Made by a program: the position numbers and the translations under genes
Shown: piece by piece, positions 18,401 through 26,488 of the stretch
Layout: each line of letters begins with the position of its first letter
Position numbering within the stretch: position 1 is the first letter of the stretch
Origin: Cellvibrio polysaccharolyticus
Lineage (GTDB): Bacteria; Pseudomonadota; Gammaproteobacteria; Pseudomonadales; Cellvibrionaceae
DNA length: 64,000 bases
NCBI RefSeq assembly: GCF_015182315.1
Contig: NZ_PRDL01000001.1
Location: forward strand, 3,100,001-3,164,000
Direction: 5' to 3'
Notes under the pieces: generated by a model
Database searches by the model: none
The model's input: the letters and a program-made list of their open reading frames with translations, nothing else
Told to the model about the DNA's origin: nothing

Positions 18401-19339
18401 TGCATCGGTAAATTCCACTTTTCTGAACGTAGTTGTGGGCGATTTCAACAACGGAGGGGCCTGACGTTCATTCCAGCCATGACGAAATAGCCAGGCTTTA
18501 CGGGTGTCAAACCCATCGGCGCTAACGCGAGTGTCGTTGCGGGAAAGATTGGCAATGGCATTGTTATCCAGCATGCGATCGTAAATGCGTATTTCGGCAA
18601 AATCACTGCCGCGTAAAAAATTGTAGCGGCTCTGTACCTGATGCGGCGAAAGCACTCGCCCGGCCAGACCGAATTGATCCAGCCCGCTATCAAAATCGGC
18701 ACTGCCGGCTTTATAAAATTCAATACCTTTGCGCGCAGCTTCTTTACCGTTAACATAAAAGACTACACCTTGGGTTTCGTCCCATGAGAAAGCCAGGTGT
18801 AACCATTCGTCAGCCGCAGGTGCCTGCGGAAGGGCAAAAGAAACTCGCGTGCGAGCCAGATTGGCATCGGTTACGAAAGCATCAAAGCCCTCGCCATTCC
18901 AGTCGATACGCATCCATGCCATATCCCAACTGGTGTGGTCGGCGTAGCCGACGCGAAATAATACAAACGGCGCTTCACCGACCGCATAGCGGGAGCGCCA
19001 GAAAAAAGACAAGGTGCCTCGCTGCGCCTGAATGTTGGACGGTGCATCCCAACTCAATACACCATCGTCTGCCCACTCTATAGCCCAGCCTTGCTCGCCA
19101 TTTTCGTTAACAATGCCCGTGGGAACGCGTTGAATTTTATCGCGGAAGTTGGGCGCTTTTTCACCGGCGGCAATGTCGGCATTGAGGCTTTCTTTGGCAG
19201 ACACATAGAACAACAATTCCGGTTCGCGGCTGTCAGCAGCCTGTGTCATGGCACTGACGAGCATTAACAGCACAACGAAAACCGATTGGCATAAATCGCG
19301 ATACACCATGAAAGTGGACTTTACTGGTAGAAAAAACAT
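15452..19339 (-). CDS. Large secreted LamG-domain protein with alpha-barrel-like region, putative pectin-active enzyme
   Basis: A 1295-residue exported protein; the start at ATG 19339 (MFFLPVKSTF) has GAGG at good spacing, and a signal peptide ends near TQAADS. Residues about 60-270 form a LamG/concanavalin-like sandwich (GTLSFFWRSRY, LHLAFSWDETQGVVFYVNGK, AEIRIYDRML). A middle sandwich region follows. Then comes a helical segment (about 640-1060) rich in Trp, Tyr and acidic residues (YGDFGGGISDDSDMVQQWPG, ETDELHTYEEGINTNS, GHWWTDRVE), which looks like an alpha/alpha toroid of a hydrolase or lyase. The C-terminus is beta-rich. I cannot assign it to a named GH or PL family. Its place between PL1-CE8 and a rhamnogalacturonan acetylesterase suggests action on rhamnogalacturonan. 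The function is inference. Confidence 0.75.
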   Translation of the reverse strand: MFFLPVKSTFMVYRDLCQSVFVVLLMLVSAMTQAADSREPELLFYVSAKESLNADIAAGEKAPNFRDKIQRVPTGIVNENGEQGWAIEWADDGVLSWDAPSNIQAQRGTLSFFWRSRYAVGEAPFVLFRVGYADHTSWDMAWMRIDWNGEGFDAFVTDANLARTRVSFALPQAPAADEWLHLAFSWDETQGVVFYVNGKEAARKGIEFYKAGSADFDSGLDQFGLAGRVLSPHQVQSRYNFLRGSDFAEIRIYDRMLDNNAIANLSRNDTRVSADGFDTRKAWLFRHGWNERQAPPLLKSPTTTFRKVEFTDARDLKQWMWKATDGIAETTWPGVYNRSRLPGRDDYFQLPDWNTYVEGGKNLDLTLPSEAVNRIELRGAAFGELLYRPNEDVQYRRITKRPPGVVRSVYEFDAVTGGELRFANSAQETPIQEIQAYHVSDAAEPQGVVKQTYTIRSNVRPDFDNLASLRDFIAGRYAADEQATVIALPRGANARRRDATDNQNMQPFVHILIPSSVSYPPAGKAVTRSWAYGWENMYHGLDGIAIDLPALPVKATHGGVIPLNIRVKDPIWPARDMIDISVSVKPGEARTLWLDMRDRILTDDSFYITIASASPEFSAQLLDGADIRLVFKERKDAIAEHTQDRFSQVRDNWGFLVEEHTTSQRQRSYQRAHKDISDLLRVDPDHEPGRTYWNYMSYNSQGGLPFTQPEAPQGVPLWAFRQTEDLKLARYFINWWIDQRQVEYGDFGGGISDDSDMVQQWPGMALMGVDEEKINHSLTALADAAYRNGMFTNGLNTIETDELHTYEEGINTNSAMLYINWGDPLTLERLMETARAYDRIILPNPQGNLLFASNWYGGNKIYREPNWSWQKPYSFPMIHPLLVLGEFNADRRSYELITGLSDGYMAYAYTAEDGQWVLPNEINWHTGETRGGEMTQGAGSGDVPNLFWAAWRWTGEERYLKPLDYRLARGGPGALSRLNENVLDVLDKREAWGEPLVKSAKKGATGFEGVVAWESTGDKKFLEEVFGWGIQFKTQRMYLMTEGHWWTDRVEASHNLLQRTRLGGVALSRNFFYPGHTVSWSFEKPDDAVNIAILIPRPDRKAFKVIAHNLSAETINAQMTGWNITPGKWRVTGGVDTTNNDQPDAITLEREFLFEKSRDVALAFPSKQTLVLNFELIEETSPVEQRPDVGIGRGDVEHKGNTLFVTVHSLGHQDAPQSRLMLEDKHQNVIAEVIVPAMPAPVDLKPVTSRIALSLPKGFDVNAGVLRLEMEEAEITLLNNRIELGKALAEKDIPR

Positions 19340-19447
19340 AACTGTCCTCATCTCGCGACCTGCTACAAAACTTGCACAGATCCTGTATGGGTTTGAGCCT
19401 TACGACCCGATTCAAATCAAAGTAGCATCCCTGCCAGGTAATTATTG

Positions 19448-20260
19448 TTAAGGCAAGGTTTTGGCAAGCTCCAGCAAGCCTTCATAAACAAGCTTTGAAA
19501 CCACCTCGCCACCTACCGGTTGAAAATGGGTGTTGTCGTTATGGCCATTGGGGTAAGCAGGGAAATCGCCGGGTTTGAGATTCATAAAATACGTGGGCCC
19601 AACATAGGCTTCACCTTTGCTGGTGAAAAAATCCCGTGAGCGCTGCCCCAGATCCACCAGCAAGACATTTTTTTCTGCGGCAATGGCCTTTACCGCATCC
19701 GGATATTCCCCGTGAGAATTTCCCAGCACACCATTTTCCCAAGGGTAGTTGCGATTGACCGGTGTCATCAACACCGGAATGGCTTTTTTCGCACGGGTTT
19801 GATCGACGTAGAGACGCAAAAATTGCTTGTAGCCCTGAATATTGACGTAGCGCTCATGCTTGTCTTCAGCCGCATCATTGTGACCAAATTGAATCAATAC
19901 CAGATCGCCCGGTTGCAGCTGATCGTAAATAGCTTGCCAGCGCCCTTCTTCAAAAAAAGTACGGGTACTGCGTCCGCCTTTGGCGTGGTTTTGCAGCGTT
20001 GCCCGCTCGGCATGCAACAAAGGGTACAACGGCTTGAGATTGTCACCGCTAATCCAGGGCTGAAACGATTGCCCCCACCCGGTTACCGGGTGCCGATGAG
20101 TTTGATAATCTTCATTCAGGGTTTGATCCGTCGCGGTAGAATCGGATGCAATGAACACATTGATTGCGTTGCGTTTTTCATGAGCGGAGTGAGGTGTACT
20201 GCAGGCCACTGTACTCAGCAGCAGGAGTAATCCGGTAATGCTTCGTAAGGATAACAACAT
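19448..20260 (-). CDS. CE12 rhamnogalacturonan acetylesterase lipoprotein
   Basis: A 270-residue SGNH-fold esterase with a lipoprotein signal (LSTVAC, Cys20). Block I is IASDSTA with the nucleophile Ser41. Block II is GGRSTRTF, block III is IQFGHNDA (oxyanion Asn), and block V is DNTHFQPVG with the Asp-His pair. All catalytic residues are present. Family CE12 removes acetyl groups from galacturonate residues of rhamnogalacturonan I, exposing the backbone to lyases. Start ATG 20260 has a GGGAGAG site. It lies 108 bases upstream of the LamG-protein gene on the same strand, supporting joint action. A second CE12 sits at 43695-44477. Confidence 0.92.
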   Translation of the reverse strand: MLLSLRSITGLLLLLSTVACSTPHSAHEKRNAINVFIASDSTATDQTLNEDYQTHRHPVTGWGQSFQPWISGDNLKPLYPLLHAERATLQNHAKGGRSTRTFFEEGRWQAIYDQLQPGDLVLIQFGHNDAAEDKHERYVNIQGYKQFLRLYVDQTRAKKAIPVLMTPVNRNYPWENGVLGNSHGEYPDAVKAIAAEKNVLLVDLGQRSRDFFTSKGEAYVGPTYFMNLKPGDFPAYPNGHNDNTHFQPVGGEVVSKLVYEGLLELAKTLP

Positions 20261-20413
20261 AAAATCTCTCCCATTTTTGTTGTTTAATTTTTATGGTCTA
20301 TCCGGCAAGCGGATTTTTTATGGTTCATACCATGCGCCTTCGGCTTTGGTAAAAACAGAGACCCTGTAGAAAGCGGTCTTTAAAAAATTATGTGCGGCCA
20401 AATGCGCTGTTAC

Positions 20414-22021
20414 TTAAAAAGTACCGCGCTGAATAAAAGGAGCCTGCGCATAAAATTTGCGCTCCTCGCCACGCGGATCATTTTCGAGGCGGCAGTTCAC
20501 ATCAATAACCAGTGTTTCGCGATTTTTTAAGGAGTAAGGTTTCCAGCGGGGAATACCGCTATGGGAAGGATTGCCGGTTTTGGCAAACGCCAGCAGAGCG
20601 CGGCTCATATGATCAGCCACTTTTTGCGCTTCCGGCGAATTACCGGTGCGTGAGCCCGGTTGTAAGAGCGTGTCAAACACCAGTGGAATATCGAGACTAT
20701 GGAAAGCACCAAACTTGCCATCATCCAATGGTGAACCCCAATCCAGTTGATAAACATAAGCGGGGGCGCCCTGCTCGGCCCGCGCTTCGGCCTCAATAAT
20801 GGCACCACGCCACGAGCGCCCGGCCGTGGTAGCAGCAAATAAAATATCCGACGGAGAATAATGAGGGTAAAGCTGGCGGTAATGAGCAACCACAACATCC
20901 GGATGGATATCAACGTATTGTTGCTCGGCAATTTTTGCTGGCAGTTGCGCCCAATCCAGTGTGAAATTGGCCGGGTCACCACCGAGAAATGCCCGGGTTT
21001 CATCGCGGGTATTGCCAATGACCAGCGGAATATGGCGGGATTGTTGCGGCGCATCCGGATAAAACGGATGGCGAAATAAACTGCGATGGTCAAGCACCGG
21101 GCCGAAGTACAAGCTGCTGTTTTCAATACGGGAAGGATCACGCGCATTGGCCGCTTCCTGTAATGCCGCTATCGGCAACGTGCGCAGCTCATCCAATCTT
21201 TCTACCGGTAATTTCAATGCGTCGAGAAAAATTTGCGCGCGCTGTGTGGCGGCGCGATGCCCGGCGGCCGTCACCTGCTGACCACTCATGGTAAATGCGC
21301 GGTGAAAAAGCCCTTTCGCGGCCGGCATTGCCATCAGGGTAATAATTTTTGCACCGCCGCCCGACTGGCCAAACACCGTAACATTACCGGCATCGCCACC
21401 AAACTCCTGCGCGTGTTCCTGCACCCATTGCAACGCTTGTACCAAATCCAGTTGGCCTGTGTTGCCCGAGTAAGGAAATGCCGAACCGGAAAAACCGGCG
21501 AGGTATAAATAGCCGAATAAATTGAGCCGGTGATTAACCGTAATCACCACCACATCACCACGCAACGCTAAATTAATGCCATCGTACTGCGGGTCAGAGC
21601 CGGAACCATTGTTGTAGGCGCCACCATGGATATACACCAGAATGGGACGTTTACGCCCATCGCGCAAACCGGGCGTAGTGACATTCAGATACAGGCAATC
21701 TTCACTGGTATTTTCTGATGATTTTGGTTGCGGTGCAGAGGCACCGAACTCCAGCGCATCGCGCACAGTTGACCAACTGTTTTCTTTAACAGCCGGCTGA
21801 AAACGAAATTGTGCAGTATCAGCGCCATAGGGGATACCGCGAAAAATATAAAGGCTTTGATGTTTTTGTCCGCGAACGCGGCCACTGCGGGTGGTTGCCA
21901 GCGGATGTTCAGCATCATTGGCAAACGCCAGGCTGGCAAACGATGTTGCGGCGGCGCTACCAAGCATTGCAGTGCGCATCAGATTTCTTCGGGTGAGCTT
22001 GATAGATGAAGTGTCAGGCAT
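20414..22021 (-). CDS. Type-B carboxylesterase with Tat signal
   Basis: A 535-residue alpha/beta-hydrolase of the carboxylesterase B/para-nitrobenzyl esterase family. Start set at ATG 22021 (MPDTSSIKLTRRNLM), with an AGGAG site nine bases before it; this exposes a twin-arginine motif followed by a hydrophobic stretch ending near SLAFA, so export folded through Tat is likely. Motifs: EDCLYLNVTTP, YIHGGAYNNGSG (oxyanion hole), and GQSGGGAK with the nucleophile Ser; the catalytic His is probably in the FHSLDIPLVF segment. The family hydrolyses a wide range of esters. In this setting acetyl or feruloyl groups on pectin side chains are plausible substrates, but this is inference. Confidence 0.88.
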   Translation of the reverse strand: MPDTSSIKLTRRNLMRTAMLGSAAATSFASLAFANDAEHPLATTRSGRVRGQKHQSLYIFRGIPYGADTAQFRFQPAVKENSWSTVRDALEFGASAPQPKSSENTSEDCLYLNVTTPGLRDGRKRPILVYIHGGAYNNGSGSDPQYDGINLALRGDVVVITVNHRLNLFGYLYLAGFSGSAFPYSGNTGQLDLVQALQWVQEHAQEFGGDAGNVTVFGQSGGGAKIITLMAMPAAKGLFHRAFTMSGQQVTAAGHRAATQRAQIFLDALKLPVERLDELRTLPIAALQEAANARDPSRIENSSLYFGPVLDHRSLFRHPFYPDAPQQSRHIPLVIGNTRDETRAFLGGDPANFTLDWAQLPAKIAEQQYVDIHPDVVVAHYRQLYPHYSPSDILFAATTAGRSWRGAIIEAEARAEQGAPAYVYQLDWGSPLDDGKFGAFHSLDIPLVFDTLLQPGSRTGNSPEAQKVADHMSRALLAFAKTGNPSHSGIPRWKPYSLKNRETLVIDVNCRLENDPRGEERKFYAQAPFIQRGTF

Positions 22022-22075
22022 TGCAGCGCTCCTGATAATCATGATTCGACCAGCGTCGAAAAACAGCGAACAGGC

Positions 22076-22106
22076 AAAAAAAACGGGGCATGGAATCCAT
22101 GCCCCC
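22076..22106 (-). terminator. Rho-independent terminator after the TonB receptor gene
   Basis: On the minus strand a GGGGCATGGA/TCCATGCCCC stem is followed immediately by a run of eight U. It lies 50 bases past the stop of the receptor and before the esterase start at 22021, so it should reduce read-through between these two genes. Confidence 0.85.
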
Positions 22107-22155
22107 AAAGGCCACACTCAGTGTGGTACGAGTACTACCAGGGGAAAGCTAAAAC

Positions 22156-24882
22156 TTAGAACGAGTATTGAATACCTGCGTAATATTGACGACCGGAAGT
22201 GATAATGGTGTCAATGTAACCACTTTGCAGCCAGGTTTCCGGCTCATCGGTCAGGTTAAGGGCATCAAAGCTCAGCTTGATATTGTCGTTCAGGCGGTAA
22301 GAGAAGGCCGCATCAACTACACGTACAGCATCAGTCGCATCAACACCAGGCGTGCCAGCGTTAGCAGTGGTTTGACGTTGGAAACCATCGCGGTGAGTCA
22401 TAGAAACACGACCACTGAAACCGGATTCGTTTTCATACCACAGGGTGGCGTTCCAACTGATTTTGGACTGTCCATTCAGACGAGTGGTGATGCTGTTACC
22501 GTTAGTATCCACCCCACCGTCGATCTTGGATTCAATCCAGGTGTAGTTGGCTTTGATACCGAAGTCATGCAACCAGCGTGGACCGAAATTAAATGGTTGC
22601 TGATATTGCAGTTCCCAACCATCCAGCGTACCGCCATTACCATTAATAGAAGTGCTGTATTGGAAAATATCGTTCACAGTTGCAGGGCCGGAAGCGAGCA
22701 GGCTATCGGAATAACCCATAGCGCGCAGGTCAGACCATGGCAAGCTGGTACGAATGCTTTCCGGGAAAGACTCGATATCTTTTTTGAACCAGGCCAGAGA
22801 CACCATGGACTCTTCTGCGAAATACCACTCGGCAGACAAGTCAGTTGCCTTGGCACGGAACGGATCAAGATACGGGTTACCGGCACTCAAACCACGGTTA
22901 AACAGGTCAACACTACCACCTGGCGTCAAACTGCCCAAGCTTGGACGGCTCATTACTTCAGACCAGGAAGCACGTACCAATACATCCTCAACCGGTTCCA
23001 ATACCAGATTCACACTTGGCAAGGTGTCATTGTAGTTACGAGTGATTTCCTGACGCACACCACTTACACGGCCATCAGAACGCTGGTCGGTTTTAACATG
23101 ACGTACACCGACATCGCCACGGAACGGCAAGCCAGCCAGTTCGGTAGAGAAATCAAGTTGTACGAATACACCTTCACTCTCTTCGGTTACTGAACGGTCG
23201 CTACCCTGGTTAAGGGTCAGCGGGAAGCAGGTTGGATCGTCCATCAGATTGTAACGATCAATCACTGCATTCAGGTCAGGTCTGAAGAAGGCTGGCGCAC
23301 TGCCACCTGCCTGATAAACAGAACCAAGGTTCTGACCTACGCTCAGGTCAGCCATGGTCAGACCACAGCCAGCCGGTACGTTGATAGCCAGGTTGGTGTG
23401 GTTGTTCTGATTGATAACCGCACGGTCACGGGTGTGCTGGACGTTTTCAAACTCGAATTTTTTCCAGGACAAACCGGTTTTCAGGGTCAGATCAACTGCA
23501 CCAGCCTGGAAATCATGCGCAAGATCAATACTGGCAGTATCGTAGGTGTTGTCAGTCGCTGATGGACGATCGCGCAGTTCGGATACCAGATAGTTGGACG
23601 GATCAGTTACATCGAAACCATAGCTGACATTGCCGTATTTGAAGTTGTCACGATAGTCGTAAGACATATCCTGGTTGAAGGCTTCAAAAATGGCCGTTAC
23701 TTCGCTCTTCATACGGTATTTGGATTCAGAAGTCCCTACGATCGCCTTCATGCGGAAGTCATCGTCGAACTCGTGATCAAAGGTCAAAGAGAACTGTTGG
23801 AATTTGGTTTCCCAATCCTGACGGAAATGCTCGTTACGAACATCAACACCGGACAAATTGGCGTAGGTCAAACCTTTGATATCAGCGTCGTAGAAGTAAT
23901 CATTAACAGTAGTTTCTACACGGCCAGTTGCACCGGTACGCGCCAGAGAAATTGGCGTCAAGGTGTATTCGCTGGTCTGGTTACCAATATCTGCATACAG
24001 GGCATCGAGCGTCAGCAATGAACGATCAGATGGTTTCCACTGCAAAGCACCGGTCAAACCAGTACGTTCGATTTGAATATTACGATCCAATTGACGGGGG
24101 AAGCGCGGGTGGAAAGCGTTGTTGACTTCACTGGGCAGGTCAGCTGAGTTAGCCCAACGGTTGGTGCCTGTATTGGTGTTGCTTTCCCAACGTCCAGTAT
24201 TGTGGCCTGTCTGGTCTACTTCACGCTCTGAATAAGCAACAGAGAACAAAGCACCAAAAGTACCCGGCTCGTTGGTAAAACTTATCAGTGCAGTACCACG
24301 CGGATCAACCGACTCGGACTGATCGTTATAGCCGCCCTGGAATGAGGTTACAAAGGTGAAAGCGTCGTAATCCAGCGGCTTGCCAGTCGCAAGGTCTACG
24401 GTAGCGCCCAGCGAGCCTTCTGCAACTTCGGCAGATTGCGACTTGCGTACATCAATTCGGCTGAACAATTCAGAGGCGAAAATGTTGAAGTCAAATGCAC
24501 GACCACCGTTACCGACACCGGTAGAGATGGTTTCCATGCCATTCACTCGAACGCGGGTGAAATCAGCACTCAAACCACGCACACTGATTTGCTTGCCTTC
24601 ACCGCCTACGCGGTCAATGTTTACGCCGGGCACACGCTGCATGGCTTCGGCGAGGTTGTTGTCCGGGAAGGACGCAATATCATCGGCCACAATGGAATCC
24701 ACCGCTGCAGTCGCGGTGCGCTTCACATTCAGCGCGTTGGTAAGACTGTCCCGGAAACTACCCGTAACGATAACTTCTTCGATAGCACTGGCACCTGATT
24801 GGGCGAATGCAGGCAAAGCACCCACGCTTGCTGCAAATACACTGAGGGCGAGCAACTTTTTACTGAAATTTTTATTATTCAT
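22156..24882 (-). CDS. TonB-dependent receptor, TIGR01782-like glycan importer
   Basis: A 908-residue outer-membrane receptor with signal peptide (cleavage near PAFA-QSG), a TonB-box-like IEEVIVTGSF, a plug domain (about residues 55-175, with NLAEAMQRVPGVNIDR and ISVRGLSADFTRVRVNGM) and a 22-strand barrel ending in the aromatic YSF terminus. The subtype matches the large receptors common in Caulobacter, Xanthomonas and Cellvibrio polysaccharide loci. It would import oligosaccharides using TonB/ExbBD energy. It is divergent from the LacI regulator at 25388, with esterase, CE12, LamG and PL1-CE8 genes behind it on the same strand. The probable cargo is rhamnogalacturonan- or arabinan-derived oligosaccharides, by context only. 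Start has AAGAGAG upstream. Confidence 0.93.
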   Translation of the reverse strand: MNNKNFSKKLLALSVFAASVGALPAFAQSGASAIEEVIVTGSFRDSLTNALNVKRTATAAVDSIVADDIASFPDNNLAEAMQRVPGVNIDRVGGEGKQISVRGLSADFTRVRVNGMETISTGVGNGGRAFDFNIFASELFSRIDVRKSQSAEVAEGSLGATVDLATGKPLDYDAFTFVTSFQGGYNDQSESVDPRGTALISFTNEPGTFGALFSVAYSEREVDQTGHNTGRWESNTNTGTNRWANSADLPSEVNNAFHPRFPRQLDRNIQIERTGLTGALQWKPSDRSLLTLDALYADIGNQTSEYTLTPISLARTGATGRVETTVNDYFYDADIKGLTYANLSGVDVRNEHFRQDWETKFQQFSLTFDHEFDDDFRMKAIVGTSESKYRMKSEVTAIFEAFNQDMSYDYRDNFKYGNVSYGFDVTDPSNYLVSELRDRPSATDNTYDTASIDLAHDFQAGAVDLTLKTGLSWKKFEFENVQHTRDRAVINQNNHTNLAINVPAGCGLTMADLSVGQNLGSVYQAGGSAPAFFRPDLNAVIDRYNLMDDPTCFPLTLNQGSDRSVTEESEGVFVQLDFSTELAGLPFRGDVGVRHVKTDQRSDGRVSGVRQEITRNYNDTLPSVNLVLEPVEDVLVRASWSEVMSRPSLGSLTPGGSVDLFNRGLSAGNPYLDPFRAKATDLSAEWYFAEESMVSLAWFKKDIESFPESIRTSLPWSDLRAMGYSDSLLASGPATVNDIFQYSTSINGNGGTLDGWELQYQQPFNFGPRWLHDFGIKANYTWIESKIDGGVDTNGNSITTRLNGQSKISWNATLWYENESGFSGRVSMTHRDGFQRQTTANAGTPGVDATDAVRVVDAAFSYRLNDNIKLSFDALNLTDEPETWLQSGYIDTIITSGRQYYAGIQYSF

Positions 24883-25387
24883 GCGATAACTCTCTTATTG
24901 GTTGTCTCTTTATGGTTGATACAGGGCTTCCTGCCGTCTTTCCGCTCCGTTGACGCGCGGTTATCCAGACCGTTTTCCTCCTTCATCCATGAAAACACTC
25001 GAATACGTAAAACAGGTAACACGTTGAATCAAAAGAAATTATTAGATTTAAAAACCAAATAGCCAGCTACCCGCAATCTGTTTAAAACAAATCACGGGCA
25101 GGACAGGTACTCTGCGGGAATAAGAATAATAGAGCCGGAGAAGGCGTAAAGGTGACCAACATCGCGTGTGCTTACAGGCGTGGCTTTAGTCATTGTCGTT
25201 CTCACTTCATCGCTTCGATGGTTATTTTTATTCAGGCTTAGCAAAATTGCTAATTCGTTGTAGCTAAGAAATTATCATATAGTAATTTTGAACTCAAGCA
25301 GATTGTTATATTCAAATTTCATATTGCAAATTCGATTTAGCAATGGCTTAATCTTAAAAATAACATTGAGTAGATCAAAAAATCGCC
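24883..25387. other. Divergent regulatory region between TonB receptor and LacI gene
   Basis: A 505-base region between divergently read genes, AT-rich toward the LacI gene. It must contain both promoters. The clearest signal is the palindrome at 25238-25253. A partial copy of the half-site (TTAGCAATGG) occurs near 25337. No coding sequence is supported. Confidence 0.55.
25238..25253. promoter_or_regulatory. Candidate LacI-family operator TTAGCAA-AA-TTGCTAA
   Basis: Two 7-base arms that are exact inverted repeats around two bases, the typical geometry of a LacI-family site. It lies about 135 bases before the LacI gene (25388) and about 355 bases before the divergent TonB receptor. Binding by that regulator is inference. 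Confidence 0.5.
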
Positions 25388-26404
25388 ATGGCCAAGACTA
25401 TTGAAGAAATCGCCTCGGAACTTTCGGTATCCACCACCACCGTCAGCCTCGCCCTGTCCGGCAAGGCACGGCAGTACCGCATCAGTATGGCCACCGAAGA
25501 GCGCATCAAGGCCTATGCCGAAGAACATGGCTACCAGATTAACCATACTGCTCGCAGTCTGCGTTTGCAGCGCACCGATACCATGGCATTGATTGTTCCG
25601 CGGCTGTCGAACCACTTTTTCGCATCGCTGGCTGAAAAGCTGGAAATTCGCTGCCGCGATGCGGGCATACAGCTGTTTGTCTCCTGTTGTTATGACAACC
25701 CGGATACCCAATTGCAACTGATTCAGAATTTTCGCCAGCGCAACATTGACGGCTTGTTTGTGGTGCCGTCCAACCCGCAAATACCGGAAAAAGCCAATCG
25801 CTTTTTCAAACACCGTATGGTGCTGCTGGATCGTGATTTTGGCTTGAGAGATTTTCCGGTAATCATTACCGACAACAAAAATGCCAGCATTTCACTGACC
25901 GAAAAAATATTGGCAAACAACGCGAAAGCAGCGGGGGAAACAGAGATTTTATTTCTCGCCGGCAACCCGGATATGCCGTCTATCAAAGCGCGTATCAGCG
26001 GCTTTGAAACAGCCTTGAAAGGCAAAAAAATTCCGGAAAAAAATATCCGTATCGTCACCGTACCACGCAATGGTTTTAACGAAGGCACCGAGGGGATGCA
26101 AGCGGCGCTTGCCGCCAAAAAAGCCATTCCGGATATTTTATTAACCTCGTCTATTCCGGTATTTGAAGGCGCTTTGCATGCCTTAAAACAGCAGATTGGC
26201 GAAGTACCCGCCACCATGATGCTGGCGACGTTCGATGATCACACCATGCTGGATTTTTTACCCAACCCGGTGTGTTCGGCAAAGCAGGATTCGGATCATA
26301 TGATTCGTGCGGCTTACGATGAAATGGAAAAATTGATTAAAAATATTCACGCCCCGCAAACCCATATTGCCTCGCTAAAAATAATTGCCCGCAACATGGT
26401 GTAG
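25388..26404 (+). CDS. LacI-family transcriptional regulator
   Basis: A 338-residue regulator with an N-terminal helix-turn-helix (TIEEIASELSVSTTTVSLALSG), a hinge-helix region (NHTARSLRLQRT), and a periplasmic-binding-protein-like effector domain from about residue 65. The domain shows LIVPRLSNHFFASLAEKLE, the DGLFVVPSN block and a late MLATFDDHTMLDF block. It sits between the TonB receptor (divergent) and the GH43 gene (85 bases downstream on the same strand), so it probably controls both sides in response to an imported sugar. A LacI-type palindrome lies upstream at 25238-25253. The effector is unknown. The ribosome site is weak. Confidence 0.9.
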   Translation: MAKTIEEIASELSVSTTTVSLALSGKARQYRISMATEERIKAYAEEHGYQINHTARSLRLQRTDTMALIVPRLSNHFFASLAEKLEIRCRDAGIQLFVSCCYDNPDTQLQLIQNFRQRNIDGLFVVPSNPQIPEKANRFFKHRMVLLDRDFGLRDFPVIITDNKNASISLTEKILANNAKAAGETEILFLAGNPDMPSIKARISGFETALKGKKIPEKNIRIVTVPRNGFNEGTEGMQAALAAKKAIPDILLTSSIPVFEGALHALKQQIGEVPATMMLATFDDHTMLDFLPNPVCSAKQDSDHMIRAAYDEMEKLIKNIHAPQTHIASLKIIARNMV

Positions 26405-26488
26405 CCACACTACTGCAAGGATCTGCGGCACCGATTTACCTGAAAAACCACTTCAATAACAATCTGTATCACTTGAGGAGAACAGAGT

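Noticed and set aside
22168..23193. A 341-codon plus-strand frame antisense to the TonB receptor
   Set aside because: It is rich in Thr, Gln and Arg with no domain signature, and the receptor on the minus strand explains the region fully.
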